Source: Microstegium vimineum (taxonomy: Eukaryota > Streptophyta > Magnoliopsida > Poales > Poaceae). Taken from it: a stretch of 64,000 nt of DNA. The stretch spans positions 21,803,973 to 21,867,972 of the forward strand of contig CM039129.1 in NCBI GenBank assembly GCA_022036555.1, read 5' to 3'. Shown here in pieces: positions 1 through 11,400 of the stretch. Numbering within the stretch: the first letter of the stretch is position 1; each line of letters opens with the position of its first letter. Below the pieces are notes generated by a model, which made no database searches, was not told the DNA's origin, and saw only the letters and a program-made list of their open reading frames with translations. A program made the translations under genes and the position numbers.

Positions 1-721
1 CAGAGGGAGAGTCAGCGGTGGCGGCGGCTGTGGCTGTAGTCATGGGGAGCTGGAGAAGACCTTCTAGGCTGCTAGCTTATGTTCTGTGGGGTGATTGGCT
101 GAGAGCTTAGGTGCCTAGGCTCAAGGGGGGGGGGGGGTTGGGGGGCCTTTAGTAAATTAATGAGCTGAGCATGTAAGTGTGGCATAGCGAAGTGTATTCA
201 CATGTGTATTTTCTATGATATATACCTTGTCCAGATTAACATGTTTATTAGCATGTGTACATTGTGTTTGTCTTTACAAATTATTACAACAAGGCATTGA
301 TATGAAGGCAACATTTCGATGATCCTGTCTCCAACAATTAAACTGATGCTGCTTGTTTTTTTAGCCTACATGCAAACGCAAAATCACAATATAATTTGTT
401 GTTCCTGCTATTATATGTAAATTACTATTTTATTTTAAAAAATTATAAAACATATCCATGTATCTTTTTTTTAATGGCATATCCATGTATCCAAATCAGT
501 CTGATACCTGTGCTGCATTGCTGATCACAACTAATTTTGCAACAAAAAAGAAGTACATAACAGGGAAAAAAATGCTCAACTAGAACAAGCATTGCATCGA
601 AGTACACATAACAGAAAAATTAAGGTACAAAACAAGGAAGTTCGTGAAAGCCACTGTAGTTACACCAGTGTGGACTGTGGAGGCTAAGCTAGCCTGAGAT
701 GAAGCCATGAAGTTAGTTTTC
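1..721. other. Left-edge non-coding sequence (intron 6 of the CCCH gene or beyond)
   Basis: I see no exon, RNA gene or transposon terminus here. A run of 13 G lies at 125-137 followed by a second G run at 140-145, and 400-620 is AT-rich. If the CCCH gene continues to the left, this is part of its intron 6, because exon 6 ends at 2413 and the following exon is not found in the window. Confidence 0.5.
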
Positions 722-911
722 AGCAATGTTGCCTGGACAACAGTGTCCCACATTTTTTTGCCAAGTCAGACACCTCGCACCTGTGTCAGATTCGAACACC
801 CATGTCGCATACCAAGTGCAATTTGGCATGTCTCCAAAATGTTTCCAAATCAGACACCCGCACCAGAAATGGACACCAACACCCACACCGCCATACAGTG
901 TCCATGTAACC
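722..911. repeat. Degenerate GTGTC/GACAC-rich repeat, possible old MITE
   Basis: The stretch repeats GTGTC, GACACC and ACACCC words on both strands, and its two ends are weakly complementary (CTGGACAACAGTGTCC against the reverse complement of ACAGTGTCCATG). This resembles the end structure of the GGATACG element that starts at 1084. It may be an older relative of the same non-autonomous DNA transposon. No target-site duplication is visible, so the call is tentative. Confidence 0.25.
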
Positions 912-1311
912 TTGGTTTTCAGACAGAAATATGCAAAAAGATGGAATAATATATCCATCTACTGGATTTGGTTCAAGATGGCCCATGGTTCAACACAGAA
1001 GACACCACTGGCTTGACCTCAGGGAACTGCTTCTCAGCACCAATACCAATTGAATCATAAAATATGTTATCATTAAGGCCTATGTAGCACGGATACGGAT
1101 ACGCGGATACGGCAATTTTCTAAAAAACCCGATACGCGGATACGTTTTACTATTTTTTTTAAATAAATAAATAATAGCACATATTTAAATTGTGAAAGTA
1201 GCCAAAGCAAAAACCAGAACTATGAATCAATTTATTACTAAAATTTGAGTATTCAGTAATCACTAATCAGTACAAGTAGCAGTTCAGTACATCACCTTGA
1301 ACTCTGAAGTA

Positions 1312-1546
1312 CTCCCTCCGTCCCTAAATAAGTGTCGTCATTGGTGTCCGTGCCACAAGTTTGACTCGATTTGTAGAAAATACGTGCAACGTTTGTAGTT
1401 TCAAATAAATTTATTAAAAAACTAGATTCAAAGATCTTTTCAACGATACTAATTATGTAGCATAAATATTAATATTTTTTAATATATATTTAGTCAAAGA
1501 AGTTTCTTGGGAACCGCAAACGACACTTATTTAGGGACGGAGGGAG
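1312..1546. mobile_element. Stowaway MITE (Tc1/mariner)
   Basis: The ends are CTCCCTCCGTCCC and its reverse complement GGGACGGAGGGAG, the classic Stowaway terminal inverted repeat of grasses. TA dinucleotides flank it at 1310-1311 and 1547-1548 as the target-site duplication. The inner inverted repeat extends through TAAATAAGTGTCG. The element is about 235 bp, AT-rich inside and non-coding. It is nested in the GGATACG element. Confidence 0.92.
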
Positions 1547-1702
1547 TACTCCTTAGAAAGGAGAGGAAGAGGATAAAGGAGCATAGGTACAGCCACATAA
1601 ACAGCCGCACAGGAAATCAAATTCGCAAATCACGAGTGCAGACTAGTAAACTCAGATGCGGCTCGTGGCTGGTCGAATCCTAACCCCACTCCACCACCAG
1701 CC

Positions 1703-1930
1703 ATGGGATCCCAGCCGCCGGTCTCCCGCGTGGCCTTGGAGCCCCTCGCCACGCTCGACCGCGCTGCGCTCGCCAGCCTCCCCGTCTCCTCCATCCCCAC
1801 TCGCCATTCGCTCCGCCGCCCTTTCCGGCCACCTGCTATACCTCGGCATCGGCGCCGGCAAGCTGCTCCTCTTCTCCCTCCACCCCCCGAGTTGCTTCGC
1901 CTCCTCCCTGTCTCCGCCATCATCCTGCTC
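1703..1930 (+). pseudogene. Captured GC-rich exon fragment, possibly the N-terminus of a VPS3/TGFBRAP1-like vacuolar sorting protein
   Basis: From the ATG at 1703 one frame reads MGSQPPVSRVALEPLATLD. After a frame change near 1800 another frame reads IRSAALSGHLLYLGIGAGK and then LLLFSL. Joined, this looks like the start of a citron-homology (CNH) domain protein of the VPS3/VPS39-like class, in which an 'IRSxAL..LYLGT..G.LLLFSL' segment is typical. The identification is from memory of the family pattern and is uncertain. The GC content and codon use are unlike the AT-rich surroundings, and the segment lies between the inverted ends of a transposon, as expected for transduplicated cargo. The frameshift makes it non-functional. 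Confidence 0.4.
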
Positions 1931-2412
1931 CCCTCAGTCGCAAATCACAGAAGCAGAGGCCCGTCGCCAGTGGCCAGCGGCCAGCGAGCGGGGATGTGGC
2001 GTCACCGCGCAAGCATGCCGGCACTGGACGCAGGTGTGCAGGAGCGCGGATCCAGTGGCGGATCCAAGGGACCGTCCTGCAGGAGCGCGGGCATCAAAGT
2101 GCGGGAGTGCGGGCGTCGGATGCGGAGGCTAGGCTTGGCCGTATCGGCAACTCAGATACGTATCAGTGAACGTATCCAATATTCACGAAAATAAAGAAAA
2201 ATCAGATACTCCAAGGATACGTATCCACGGCGTATCGGCGACGTATCCGTATCCGATACGTATCGGATACGCGATACGTGCTTCCAGGGACGTATCGGGG
2301 TAACGTAGATTAAGGCATTAATGGTTTTTTTAGAGAAAACATTCAAAAGCTTTTCAGTGCAAGTTAATCACAGAAAATCAACAAACCATTACCATGAGGA
2401 AAGGACACAAAC

Positions 2413-2481
2413 CTTGCATTCCTCCTGAGCGTTGCCTTCTGCGAAGGTTTCCTTTCTTTTATCTTTTGCACCCTTCAGAAT
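2413..2481 (-). CDS. CCCH gene exon 6 (entry to second zinc finger)
   Basis: This 23-codon exon has acceptor CCAACTTTTGAG and donor GTTTGTG, phase 0. It reads ILKGAKDKRKETFAEG then NAQEECK. The terminal EC-K is the first cysteine of the expected next finger (family pattern ECKYY..PGGCKFG..C..H). This ties the sequence left of the retrotransposon nest to the gene on its right and shows the nest is intronic. Confidence 0.72.
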
Positions 2482-5400
2482 CTCAAAAGTTGGTAGGGTA
2501 CAATCAGGTGGCAGTACAACAAAGGATTTACATAAAATAGAAATAAATAACAAATTATCAATTTATAAACCTTCCATTTACAGGATTTTGGTTAAAAATG
2601 AATGTGTATACATATCATCATGCCAGTACAGTATAATAAAAGTTGGTTCAATAGCTGTAAGTTTAAATCAAAGGCACTGGCCAAGAATGGAGTTGCTCCA
2701 AGGGCATGTACAATGCAAGGTGCTTAGACACAGGTGCTTAGGGAGACAGAGCGTTGTCATATCACTAAGCATTGGTATAGAAGTTCATTCCTACAATGCT
2801 AATGGTAGGACTAGGGTTCCTACCGGAGTTGCTTCGTAGATTATATGGATGGGAGATGACTGGACGAAGGCGAGACCCTCGTGGGCGGTGCGACGGCGCC
2901 GTGGCGATGTTGCTGCTGCGCAGGGAAGAAGCTAGGGCGTGGTTGATGTTGCTGCTGCGCAGGGAGGAAGGAACAGAGGAAGATGACGGAGGCTGGAAGG
3001 TGCTACAGTACCACGGTACTGTTCACCCGCGGATAGAGGCGGCTAGGGTTTAGGAATTCTCCCGGCTCCCTTCAGGAAGCCGGAAACAAATAACTGTTTC
3101 TGCTTAAAATTCCACGTCTTACAATCTGCTATTTATAATAGCTTGATCCTAAAAATAGTAACTAATCTGTATGCAAATAGAAAATAGATAATAATTCTAA
3201 TAGGACTAGGAAATAACTAATCGGGCCTTAAGCCAATGCGCCTAGGTGGGTTCAGCCACCAGGGGGCCTCTTCCTTGTATACTGGACTCCGGTCATAACA
3301 TCTCTCCCCACCTGCAAAAACAGCTCGTCCTCGAGCTGGAAGTCGGGGAAATCAGCCCAAGCTCCCATGTCGCCGCCTCTTCCGGTAGTCTGTGCCACTT
3401 GATCAAGATGCGCCAGACGTCGCGGCGCTGCTCTGCATGCAGGGCGCGTTCCGGTGTCGGCAATACCCAGCCGTCTGAGTTTCGGGGGAAGGTCACCCGG
3501 AGCTAATGGAGGGTCGCTACGGTGCTGGTTCAGTAGACCCACATGGAAGACGTCGTGGATGCGGGCGCCCTCTGGCAGCAGAATGCGGTAAGCCACCCGC
3601 CCGATGCGCTCGAGGACTTGGAACGGCCCCGCCCACCGCGGCCCCAGCTTGCGCTTGGCGCGAGGGTTGAGTGACTGCATGGTGCGGTGAAGGAGTCGCA
3701 GCCACACCCAGGATCCCAACTCGAACTCAACGTCGCGGTGGTTGGCGTCGTAGTACTTTTTGGCCAACTGCTAAGCCTGGAGCAGCCGCTGGCGGACCTC
3801 GGCGAGCATCTCGTCGCGTCTGCGGAGTAGAGCGTCGGAGGCCTCCATGCGTGTCGTCCACGGTTTGTACGGCAGGATGGGCGGCGAGGGACGACCGTAG
3901 ACGACCTCGAACGGCGTCGCGCGGAGGGCAGTATGAAAAGAGGTATTGTAACAATACTCCGCCCAAAACAGCCAGTCCACACCCACGCGCGAGGCCGGTC
4001 ACCAGTGACACAACGCAAGTACATGGCAATCACCTTATTCACTACCTCAGATAGGCCGTCCGTCTGCGGGTGGAACACAGTGCTCATGCAAAGCTTCATG
4101 CCGGCCAGATGGAAGAGATCCCGCCATACATGGCTAGTGAACACGAGGTCCCGATCGCTGACGATGGAGAGTGGGAACCCATGCAGCCGCACAATGCCGT
4201 CGAAGAAGGCCAGGGCGACCCCGCAGCTGTGTAGGGGTGGCCCAGCGCAATGAAGTTGCTCGGGACTCGAACCCGGAACTAGTCGGATGGAGTAGATAAT
4301 TCTTCCTTGTTACAATAGAAAAAAACCCCTCCCCAAATCGTGCTTGCATTTTTCATTGCACACGACTTTCCCTATGTAGAAATAGCCAATTTCTATTCCG
4401 AAGAGGAAGTCCACTAATTTTTAGAATTTTTAATTTGTTAAAGTGATTCACCTACTATGGAACATTTCAGAATGGAAAATGTGCAAGTTTTATGCGCATA
4501 CTTGGAGAATCTGTCGACGACGGTGAGAATGACCGACTTGTCGGCGACCTTGGGCAGCCCCTCAATGAAGTACATCGATATATCTGCCCAGACCTGGGAG
4601 GGCACCTCGAGGGGTTGCCGCAGTCCTGCCGGTTGCAGCGTTTCCGTCTTGTTCCGCTGGCACGTGGTGCACACCCGCACCCAGTCCTGGACCAGCGCCT
4701 TGTCCCGCGGAATATAGAAGTCAGCGCGCAGGCGATGAAGTGTCTTCTTGTCATGTGGGGCCAAGGCTACGTTAGACGCCGTCGTAACCGCGACGTACGC
4801 CGCGCAGCAGAACGTGCGGGACGCGCCAGCCAGGGCGAGTCGGCTAGCAGCAGCTAGATGGAAAGATAGGATCGTTAGTTGAGAGTCCCTAGAATTATGT
4901 AGTGATTAGTTTCCCTTTCAGTTGGCCGTATGGCTATATGTATCCAGCGTGAAGACTATTATGAGGAAGCAATATATATATTCCAATCTAATCTCTCTCT
5001 CTAAATAAACCTAAGCCTACGGCGGAGGATTAAACCTCGTCGGAGAAGACGGATCACGGCTACGAGCTACGTAGTCGGGGCCCTGCTATCCGAGGGACTG
5101 AGGCCCTTGACAACCTGGTATCACGATCTTCTCGATCCTCTTCACCATCCGCCGCTGCACCACAAGCCCCACCGCCGCCTGCCATCAACCCAGCCACACC
5201 ACCCGCCGCGCCTACTTCCCCATCTTCGTCGTCCGCTGCCTCCTGCCCTAACACCGACATGGGTGACGACCTCAAGGCGGCCATCGAAGCGCTCACCAAG
5301 AACATGGCCACCATGCAGGCCTCCATCGACGCCAACGCCAAAGCCATCGCCGATCTGACCGTCGCAAGCTCATCCGCAAGCGGGGTACGCCCGGGTACTA

Positions 5401-8400
5401 GCGAGCACCACCAAGATCGACCACCGAAACATTGGCGACCCGAGTTTCCGCGCTACGACGGCAAAAGTGACCCGCTCACCTTCATCAACAAGTGCGAGTC
5501 CTTCGTGCAACAACGCATCATGATCGAAGAGCGCGTGTGGATGGCATCTTACAACCTCCAAGATGGGGCGCAGCTCTGGTTCATGCAGGTTCAGGAGGAG
5601 GGAACACCGTTGTGGACGCGCTTCAAAGATCTCATCAATCTTCGTTACGGGCCCCCGCTCCGTGCTGCGCCACTATCGAGTTGTCGGCCTGCCGGCGTAC
5701 GGGCACGGTAGAAGACTACCAAGACCGTTTCCAAGCCTTGCTGCCCTGTGCTGGTCGCCTCGACGATGCCCAGAAGGTGCAACTCTTCACCGGGGGCCTT
5801 CTACCGCCACTCAGCCTTCAGGTTCAGACACAGAACCCGCAACCCCTGGCGGCCGCGATGAGCCTCGCTCGCCAGTTCGAGCTCATGGAGCCGTACACCG
5901 TGGCGCCGGCCAAGGGTCCTACTCGCGGCCTCCTCCCGGCGCTAGGCCCCCGACCGCCTCAGCTCCAATACCATGCACCCAAGGCGGCCACGGTCGAAGG
6001 GCGCCCGATACGACGCCTCAACCAGACCGAGCAGGAGGAACGCCGCCGCCTCGGGTTGTGCTTCAATTGTGATGAGAAGTACAGCCGAGGCCATAACAAG
6101 GTGTGCAAGCGCCTGTTCCTCTTGGATTGCACCACGGATGACAGAGACGACGTCGACGCCACTGAGGCAGACGAGCCGGAGGAGCTGGAGGCCTCGGTCT
6201 TCTCCCTCCACGCAGTCGCCGGCGTCCCCATCGCCGACACGATCCAGGTCACGGTGACCGTCGGCGGCGCACCCCTCCTCGCCCTGCTGGACAGCGGATC
6301 CACCCACAGCTTCATCGGCGAAGACGCCGCGCGCCGCACAGGACTCCCTGTTCAGGCACGGCCACGGATGACGGTGACCAATGGCGAATGCGTGGCCTGC
6401 CCTGGCGTCATTCGCGCCGCGCCGTTCGCCATCGCTGACACATGTTTCCACACCGATCTGTTTGTGATGCCGCTCACAGGTTATGATTTGGTGCTCGATA
6501 CGCAGTGGCTCGGAACATTGGGACCCATAGTTTGGGACTTCGCCACCCGCTCCATGACGTTCCAGCACCATGGGCAGGCCATCCGGCGGACGGGCATACC
6601 CTCGGTGGCCGCGCCCTCCCTGCGCACCCTCGCCGCGGCCAGTGGGACGCTGCTTGATGAACTCCTGGCCACCTACGGAGACGTCTTCGCCGAACCAAAG
6701 GGGCTTCCACCTCAGCGGGCCCGTGACCACGCCATCGTCCTCAAGTCAGGATCCGCCCTCGTTGCCGTGCGCCCATACCGGTACCCGGCGGCCCACAAAG
6801 ACGAACTTGAACGCCAGTGTACCGCCATGATGGAGCAGGGCGTCATCCGCCACAGCGACTCCCCCTTTTCGTCCCCGGTCCTGCTCGTCAAGAAGGCCAA
6901 CGGCTCCTGGCGGTTCTGCGTCGACTACCGCGCCCTCAACGCCCTCACCATCAAGGACTCGTTTCCGATTCCCGTGGTCGACGAACTCCTCGATGAGCTA
7001 CACGGCGCCCGCTTCTTCACCAAATTGGACCGCTTCTTCACCAAGTTGGACCTGCGTTCAGGGTACCACCAAGTGCGGATGCGCCCGGAGGACATCCACA
7101 TGACGGCGTTCCGCACCCACGAAGGGCTCTACGAGTTCGTGGTGATGCCGTTCGGGCTATGCAACGCCCGGCGACGTTCCAGGCGCTAATGAACGACACC
7201 CTACGCGCCTACCTCCGGCGGTTTGTCCTTGTCTTCTTTGATGACATTTTGATCCTACGCGCCAATGGCTTCGCTGGCTGCCATGGGCAGAGTATGTCTA
7301 CAATACAGCGTACCAGTCGTCGCTCCGGGAGACGCCATTCCGCGTGGTGTACGGCCGCGACCCGCCCACTATCCGCTCCTACGAGCCTGGCGAGACTCGG
7401 GTTGCGGCTGTTGCCCGGGACATGGAGGAACGCGATGCCTTCCTCGACGATGTTCGCCACCGCTTGGAACAGGCACAGGCAGTCCAGAAGCGCCATTACG
7501 ACAAGACTGGGCGTATACCGTCGGTGATTGGGCATTCCTTCGCCTTCGCCAGCGTGCCGCGTCTTAACTATCGCAAGTGAACACAGGGAAGCTGAAGGCC
7601 CGTTTTTTCGGCCCATACCGCGTCACCGAGCTCATCAACGAGGTTGTTGTGCCCCTGGAGCTTCCACCACAGGCTCGTATCCATGACGTGTTCCACGTGG
7701 GTACCCTCAAGAAGTTCGTCGGGACGCCGCCCACATCGCCTCCGGCCCTGCCTGACATCAACCACGGCAAGGTCGTGCCAGTCCCGAAGCGGGTGTCCCA
7801 GTCCCGCTTGGCCAGGGGCGTCCGTCAAGTGTTGGTCTACTGGCGCGGCAAGCCGGAGTCATCGGCAACCTGGGAAGACGTCGAGGTGTTTCAGGACACG
7901 TATCCAGAATTTCAGCTCGAGGACGAGCTGGATCTCGAGGGGGGGAGAGATGTCATGTGGGGCCAAGGCTACGTCAGACGCCGCCGTAACTGCGACGTAC
8001 GCCGCGCAGCGGAACGTGCGGGACGCGCCAGCCAGGGCGAGTCGGCTAGCAGCAGCTAGATGGAAAGATAGGATCGTTAGTTGAGAGTCCCTAGAATTAT
8101 GGAGTGATTAGTTTCCCTTTCAGTTGGTCGTATGGCTATATGTATCCAGCGTGAAGACTATTATGAGGAAGCAATATATATATTCCAATCTAATCTCTCT
8201 CTCTCTAAATAAACCTAAGCCTACGGCGAAGGAGTAAACCTCGCCGCAGAAGACGGATCACGACTACGAGCTACATAGTCGGGGCCCTGCTATCCGAGGG
8301 ACTGAGGCCCTTGACACTTCTGGATGCCTTCATGGCCGGCTGCGTGAGCCAGCGAGATCACCTGCTGGCGCAGGTCGTCGTGGTCCGGCACGAAGACGCG

Positions 8401-11400
8401 AGCCCCATGGAGTAGGAGGCCGTTGTCGAGGCGCCAGGGCTCGCCGAGCTCGCCCGCCTGGAGCTGCCGTAGAAGCCGTTGGTCGTTCGACGCCGCCGGC
8501 ATGGCGCGCCGGATGTCGTCCAGGAGGGCGAATGTGGGGCCCAACATGGCCAGTGCCGCCCCGGTCGGTCTTGTCACCTGGGCCGCGTTGTCCTCGGTGT
8601 CCCGTCGGGACAGGGCGTCTGCCACGGCATTCAGGCGGCCCGGCCTGTACTCCACCGTGAAGTCGAACCCGAAGAGCTTGCTGATCCATTGATGCTGGGG
8701 CACGGTGGACAAACGCTGGTCAAGCAAAAACTTAAGACTGTAGTGGTAAGTCCGAACCAGGAAGGGGCGCCCCCACAGATACGGGTGCCAGTGGCGTACG
8801 GCCTGCACCAGCCCGATCGCTAGGGGTCCCACGCCTGGTGGAGGACGGCGCCGAACCTCGAGCCCGACGCGTCGCAGTCGACCACAAAGCGCGTGGCGAA
8901 GTCCGGCATCTGGAGGACCGGTCCTGTTGTCAAGGCGTGTTTTAGCGCCTCGAAGGCCGTCGTCGCGTCGTCGTCCCACCCAAACGCGTCTCGCCGCAAG
9001 AGAAGCGTGAGTGGTGCAGCCATCAGGGGCCCTCTTCCTTGTATACTGGACTCTGGTCATAACAACTAACATGTTGTTAGATAATGTTACGGCTACCGCG
9101 AACACGTGAAGACGGTGGCGTAACCAGAAGAAGGCGCTATCGTAAAGGGAACGCGTACTAGTCAATTTGTTGTTTAAGTTTAGAGTATGACATATGGGCC
9201 CAAGGCCATGTTTGTAATCCGACACATAAGTGAATGGTGGAACGGGGAGCACGGTATCGAACAACTAAGTAAAACAAAGACGGCTCGGGCAGAGGAACCT
9301 TCCTTGCCGGCGTCCTTCGTCCGTGAACCTCGTGTACCTCTCACGTCGCCGGTGATCGCCGGCGGCCACGGGTCATTACAGTGGTATCAAAGACGTCTAT
9401 CCTCGGCCTCTACTACCCACTTACTTTCCGTAGCGGATTTGACCCGATCTGTTACAACCATCGCGTGCTTCGTCGCTGTCCCCGGGAACTGTCAGATCCA
9501 GCCGAGCAACGACCTCCAGGCACGCGCGTCTGCATCTCGGCGTTCGGGGTCTACTCGGCGGTGACATCGACTTGGGGTTCGGCATCGACTAGATCGGGGC
9601 AGCGGCGGGACCCTACTGTGAGCAAACCCTTCTCTGCTCGCGAGTTTTCTATAGCTAGCATCGATTCGGGCCAAAGGTTGTCGTGCTCTTGTCGCGGCGC
9701 AAAATTTCGTAAGCCTTTGGTCGATTGTTGAGCGGTGGCGTTTGGATTCAGGTTGCGAAGCTTCGTCTTTGTGTAAAATCCCGAGATCGAGCCTCAGCTC
9801 CAGGCGGCGGTGACTAGGGGGAACACGGAATAGGGGAGGCCTTAGGGGCTAAGTTGTGTTCTCCTTTTCGATTCAACTATGGTTGTTCCCAATTCGGCAT
9901 CACAGCGCCGAAGCGAGTACCCAGTGATCCCAAACCGTCTGCTCAGACTCTGCTCATACTAAACCAGATGGCGTCCTGCTCTAATTCGGATGAACAACAC
10001 TGGGCAGATATGGTCGATAATTTTAACCTGATGTTTCAGAGGATGAATGATCTGGGTAAGATTCAGCAAGAGGTGAAGCAACAAGTGGCTGACACAACTG
10101 CAAAGGTGGATCGTTGTATTGCTGACCAACAAGCTATTGCCAAACAAGTCATATCCAATGGGGAGAATGTTGCTCGTATCACCAGAAGGCAAATGGAGAT
10201 GGACAAACAGTCAGTGTTGGTGGAATCTGACTACTCTGATGGGGATTCAGTGCACGAGGACTTTGACAACATTTTTGCTGGTAGTGGGGCTCAGCCAGGA
10301 CATGCACATCGCAGACCAGTCAGGCACCAACATCCACATCATGGTGATACTTTACCCCACCATGTTCTTCCCAAACTGCATTTCCCCACATTTGATGGCA
10401 ATCAACCCAAAATATGGCTGGATAAGTGCAAGCAGTATTTCAAGATCTACAGAATCCCAGAAGACTTGAAGGTTGAAGCAGCTACAATGCACTTACAAGA
10501 GAATGCTGCCAAGTGGTGGCAAACATATCAGATGTCTCATCCCAAAGTGACATGGAAGAGCTTGTCTGCTGACATTCAAGAACATTTTGGAAGTGATGAT
10601 TTCAGATCAGCCTTGAATGAGCTCTTGGATCTGAAACAAACAGCCACGGTGGAAGAATACACTACCCAATTTCAGTCCTTCCAGTATGATGTGCAGATGA
10701 ATGATGGGAGTTATGATGCCAAATTCTTTGCCACCCAATATGTCAGGGGATTGAGAGAGAACATAAGGGCAGTAGTGGAACTTCAGGTTCCTGCTACAGT
10801 TGAAAGAGCTGTAGTCATTGCTAAAATTCAGCAAAAGATTGTGGACAGAGCTACTCTTGCTCGAGCCAATCAGCCTCCTAAGGGAGATCCTAAAGCTCAG
10901 CACACAGTGGGTACTCTTTGGAGGGATAGGCAACTAAGGGATTATAGAAAGGCTAATGGGTTGTGCAATAATTGTGGAGAAAAATTTGAGCCTGGCCACA
11001 ATGAAGTCTGCTCTAAGAAAGTGAAACCACAGTCCACAGACTAATGCTTTAGCATTAAATGAATTAGACAGAGAATTGAAGGATGATGTTCTTAATCAAC
11101 TGGCCATTGAAGATGAGCTGCAAGAACAATTTTGTCAACTGTCTATCAATGCTGTTTCCAGTGCTGATCCTACTGACTATTTGAGGATCAAAGCCAAAAT
11201 CCAAGACAAAGTCATGTTAATACTGGTGGATAGTGGCAGCAGCCACAGTTTCATTAGTACAAATTTTGTGCAGATGGCAGGCCTCTCTACTAAAGCTATG
11301 CCCAACAAGCAAGTGAAGTTGGCCAATGGCAAGGCAATTACTACTGATGCCATCATACCAGGTCTGAGATGGTACTGCCAAGGTCACACCCTCACCTCTA

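Larger units (their letters stand above)
1084..2283. mobile_element. Non-autonomous inverted-repeat DNA transposon with GGATACG-rich ends and captured cargo
   Basis: The left end begins GTAGCACGGATACGGATACG. The right end, read in reverse complement, begins GGAAGCACGTATCGCG and continues with many GATACG/CGTATC words, so the two ends are imperfect inverted repeats rich in one 7-mer. The interior holds a Stowaway MITE (1312-1546) and a GC-rich gene-like segment (about 1703-1930). There is no transposase, so it is non-autonomous. The superfamily (hAT-like or Mutator-like) cannot be decided because no clear target-site duplication is seen. It lies in what should be intron 6 of the CCCH gene. Confidence 0.5.
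4749..8316 (+). mobile_element. G2: internally deleted Ty3/gypsy chromovirus-like element, plus strand
   Basis: LTRs are 4749-5112 and 7951-8316, both TGTCATGTGG...CTTGACA, flanked by the perfect target-site duplication CTTCT (4744-4748 and 8317-8321). By eye the LTRs differ at roughly 13 positions. It interrupts the G1 integrase zinc-finger region, with GHEGIQK on one side and KTLHRLRADFYIP on the other. At 3.6 kb it is much shorter than an autonomous element because pol is largely deleted. Confidence 0.93.
2803..9064 (-). mobile_element. G1: old Ty3/gypsy chromovirus-like element, minus strand, broken by two insertions
   Basis: The 3' LTR occupies 2803-3300. The outer end of the 5' LTR survives at 9018-9064. 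The flanking 5-mers are GCTAA (2798-2802) and ACTAA (9065-9069), a target-site duplication with one mismatch. On the minus strand the body gives an RT thumb/RNase H segment (8317-9017), then integrase zinc finger, core and C-terminal domain (3301-4743). Gag, protease and most of RT are missing. G2 is inserted at 4749 and plastid DNA at about 4252-4494. It sits in intron 5 of the CCCH gene and was the first insertion in this stretch, since G2 and the plastid piece interrupt it. Confidence 0.8.

Noticed and set aside
4255..4293. tRNA-Lys gene
   Set aside because: Only the 3' exon of plastid trnK is present; the 5' exon and a complete cloverleaf are missing.
5942..6730. 262-codon minus-strand frame opposite G2 protease
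   Set aside because: Shadow of the high-GC sense frame; the sense frame has zinc-knuckle and protease motifs.
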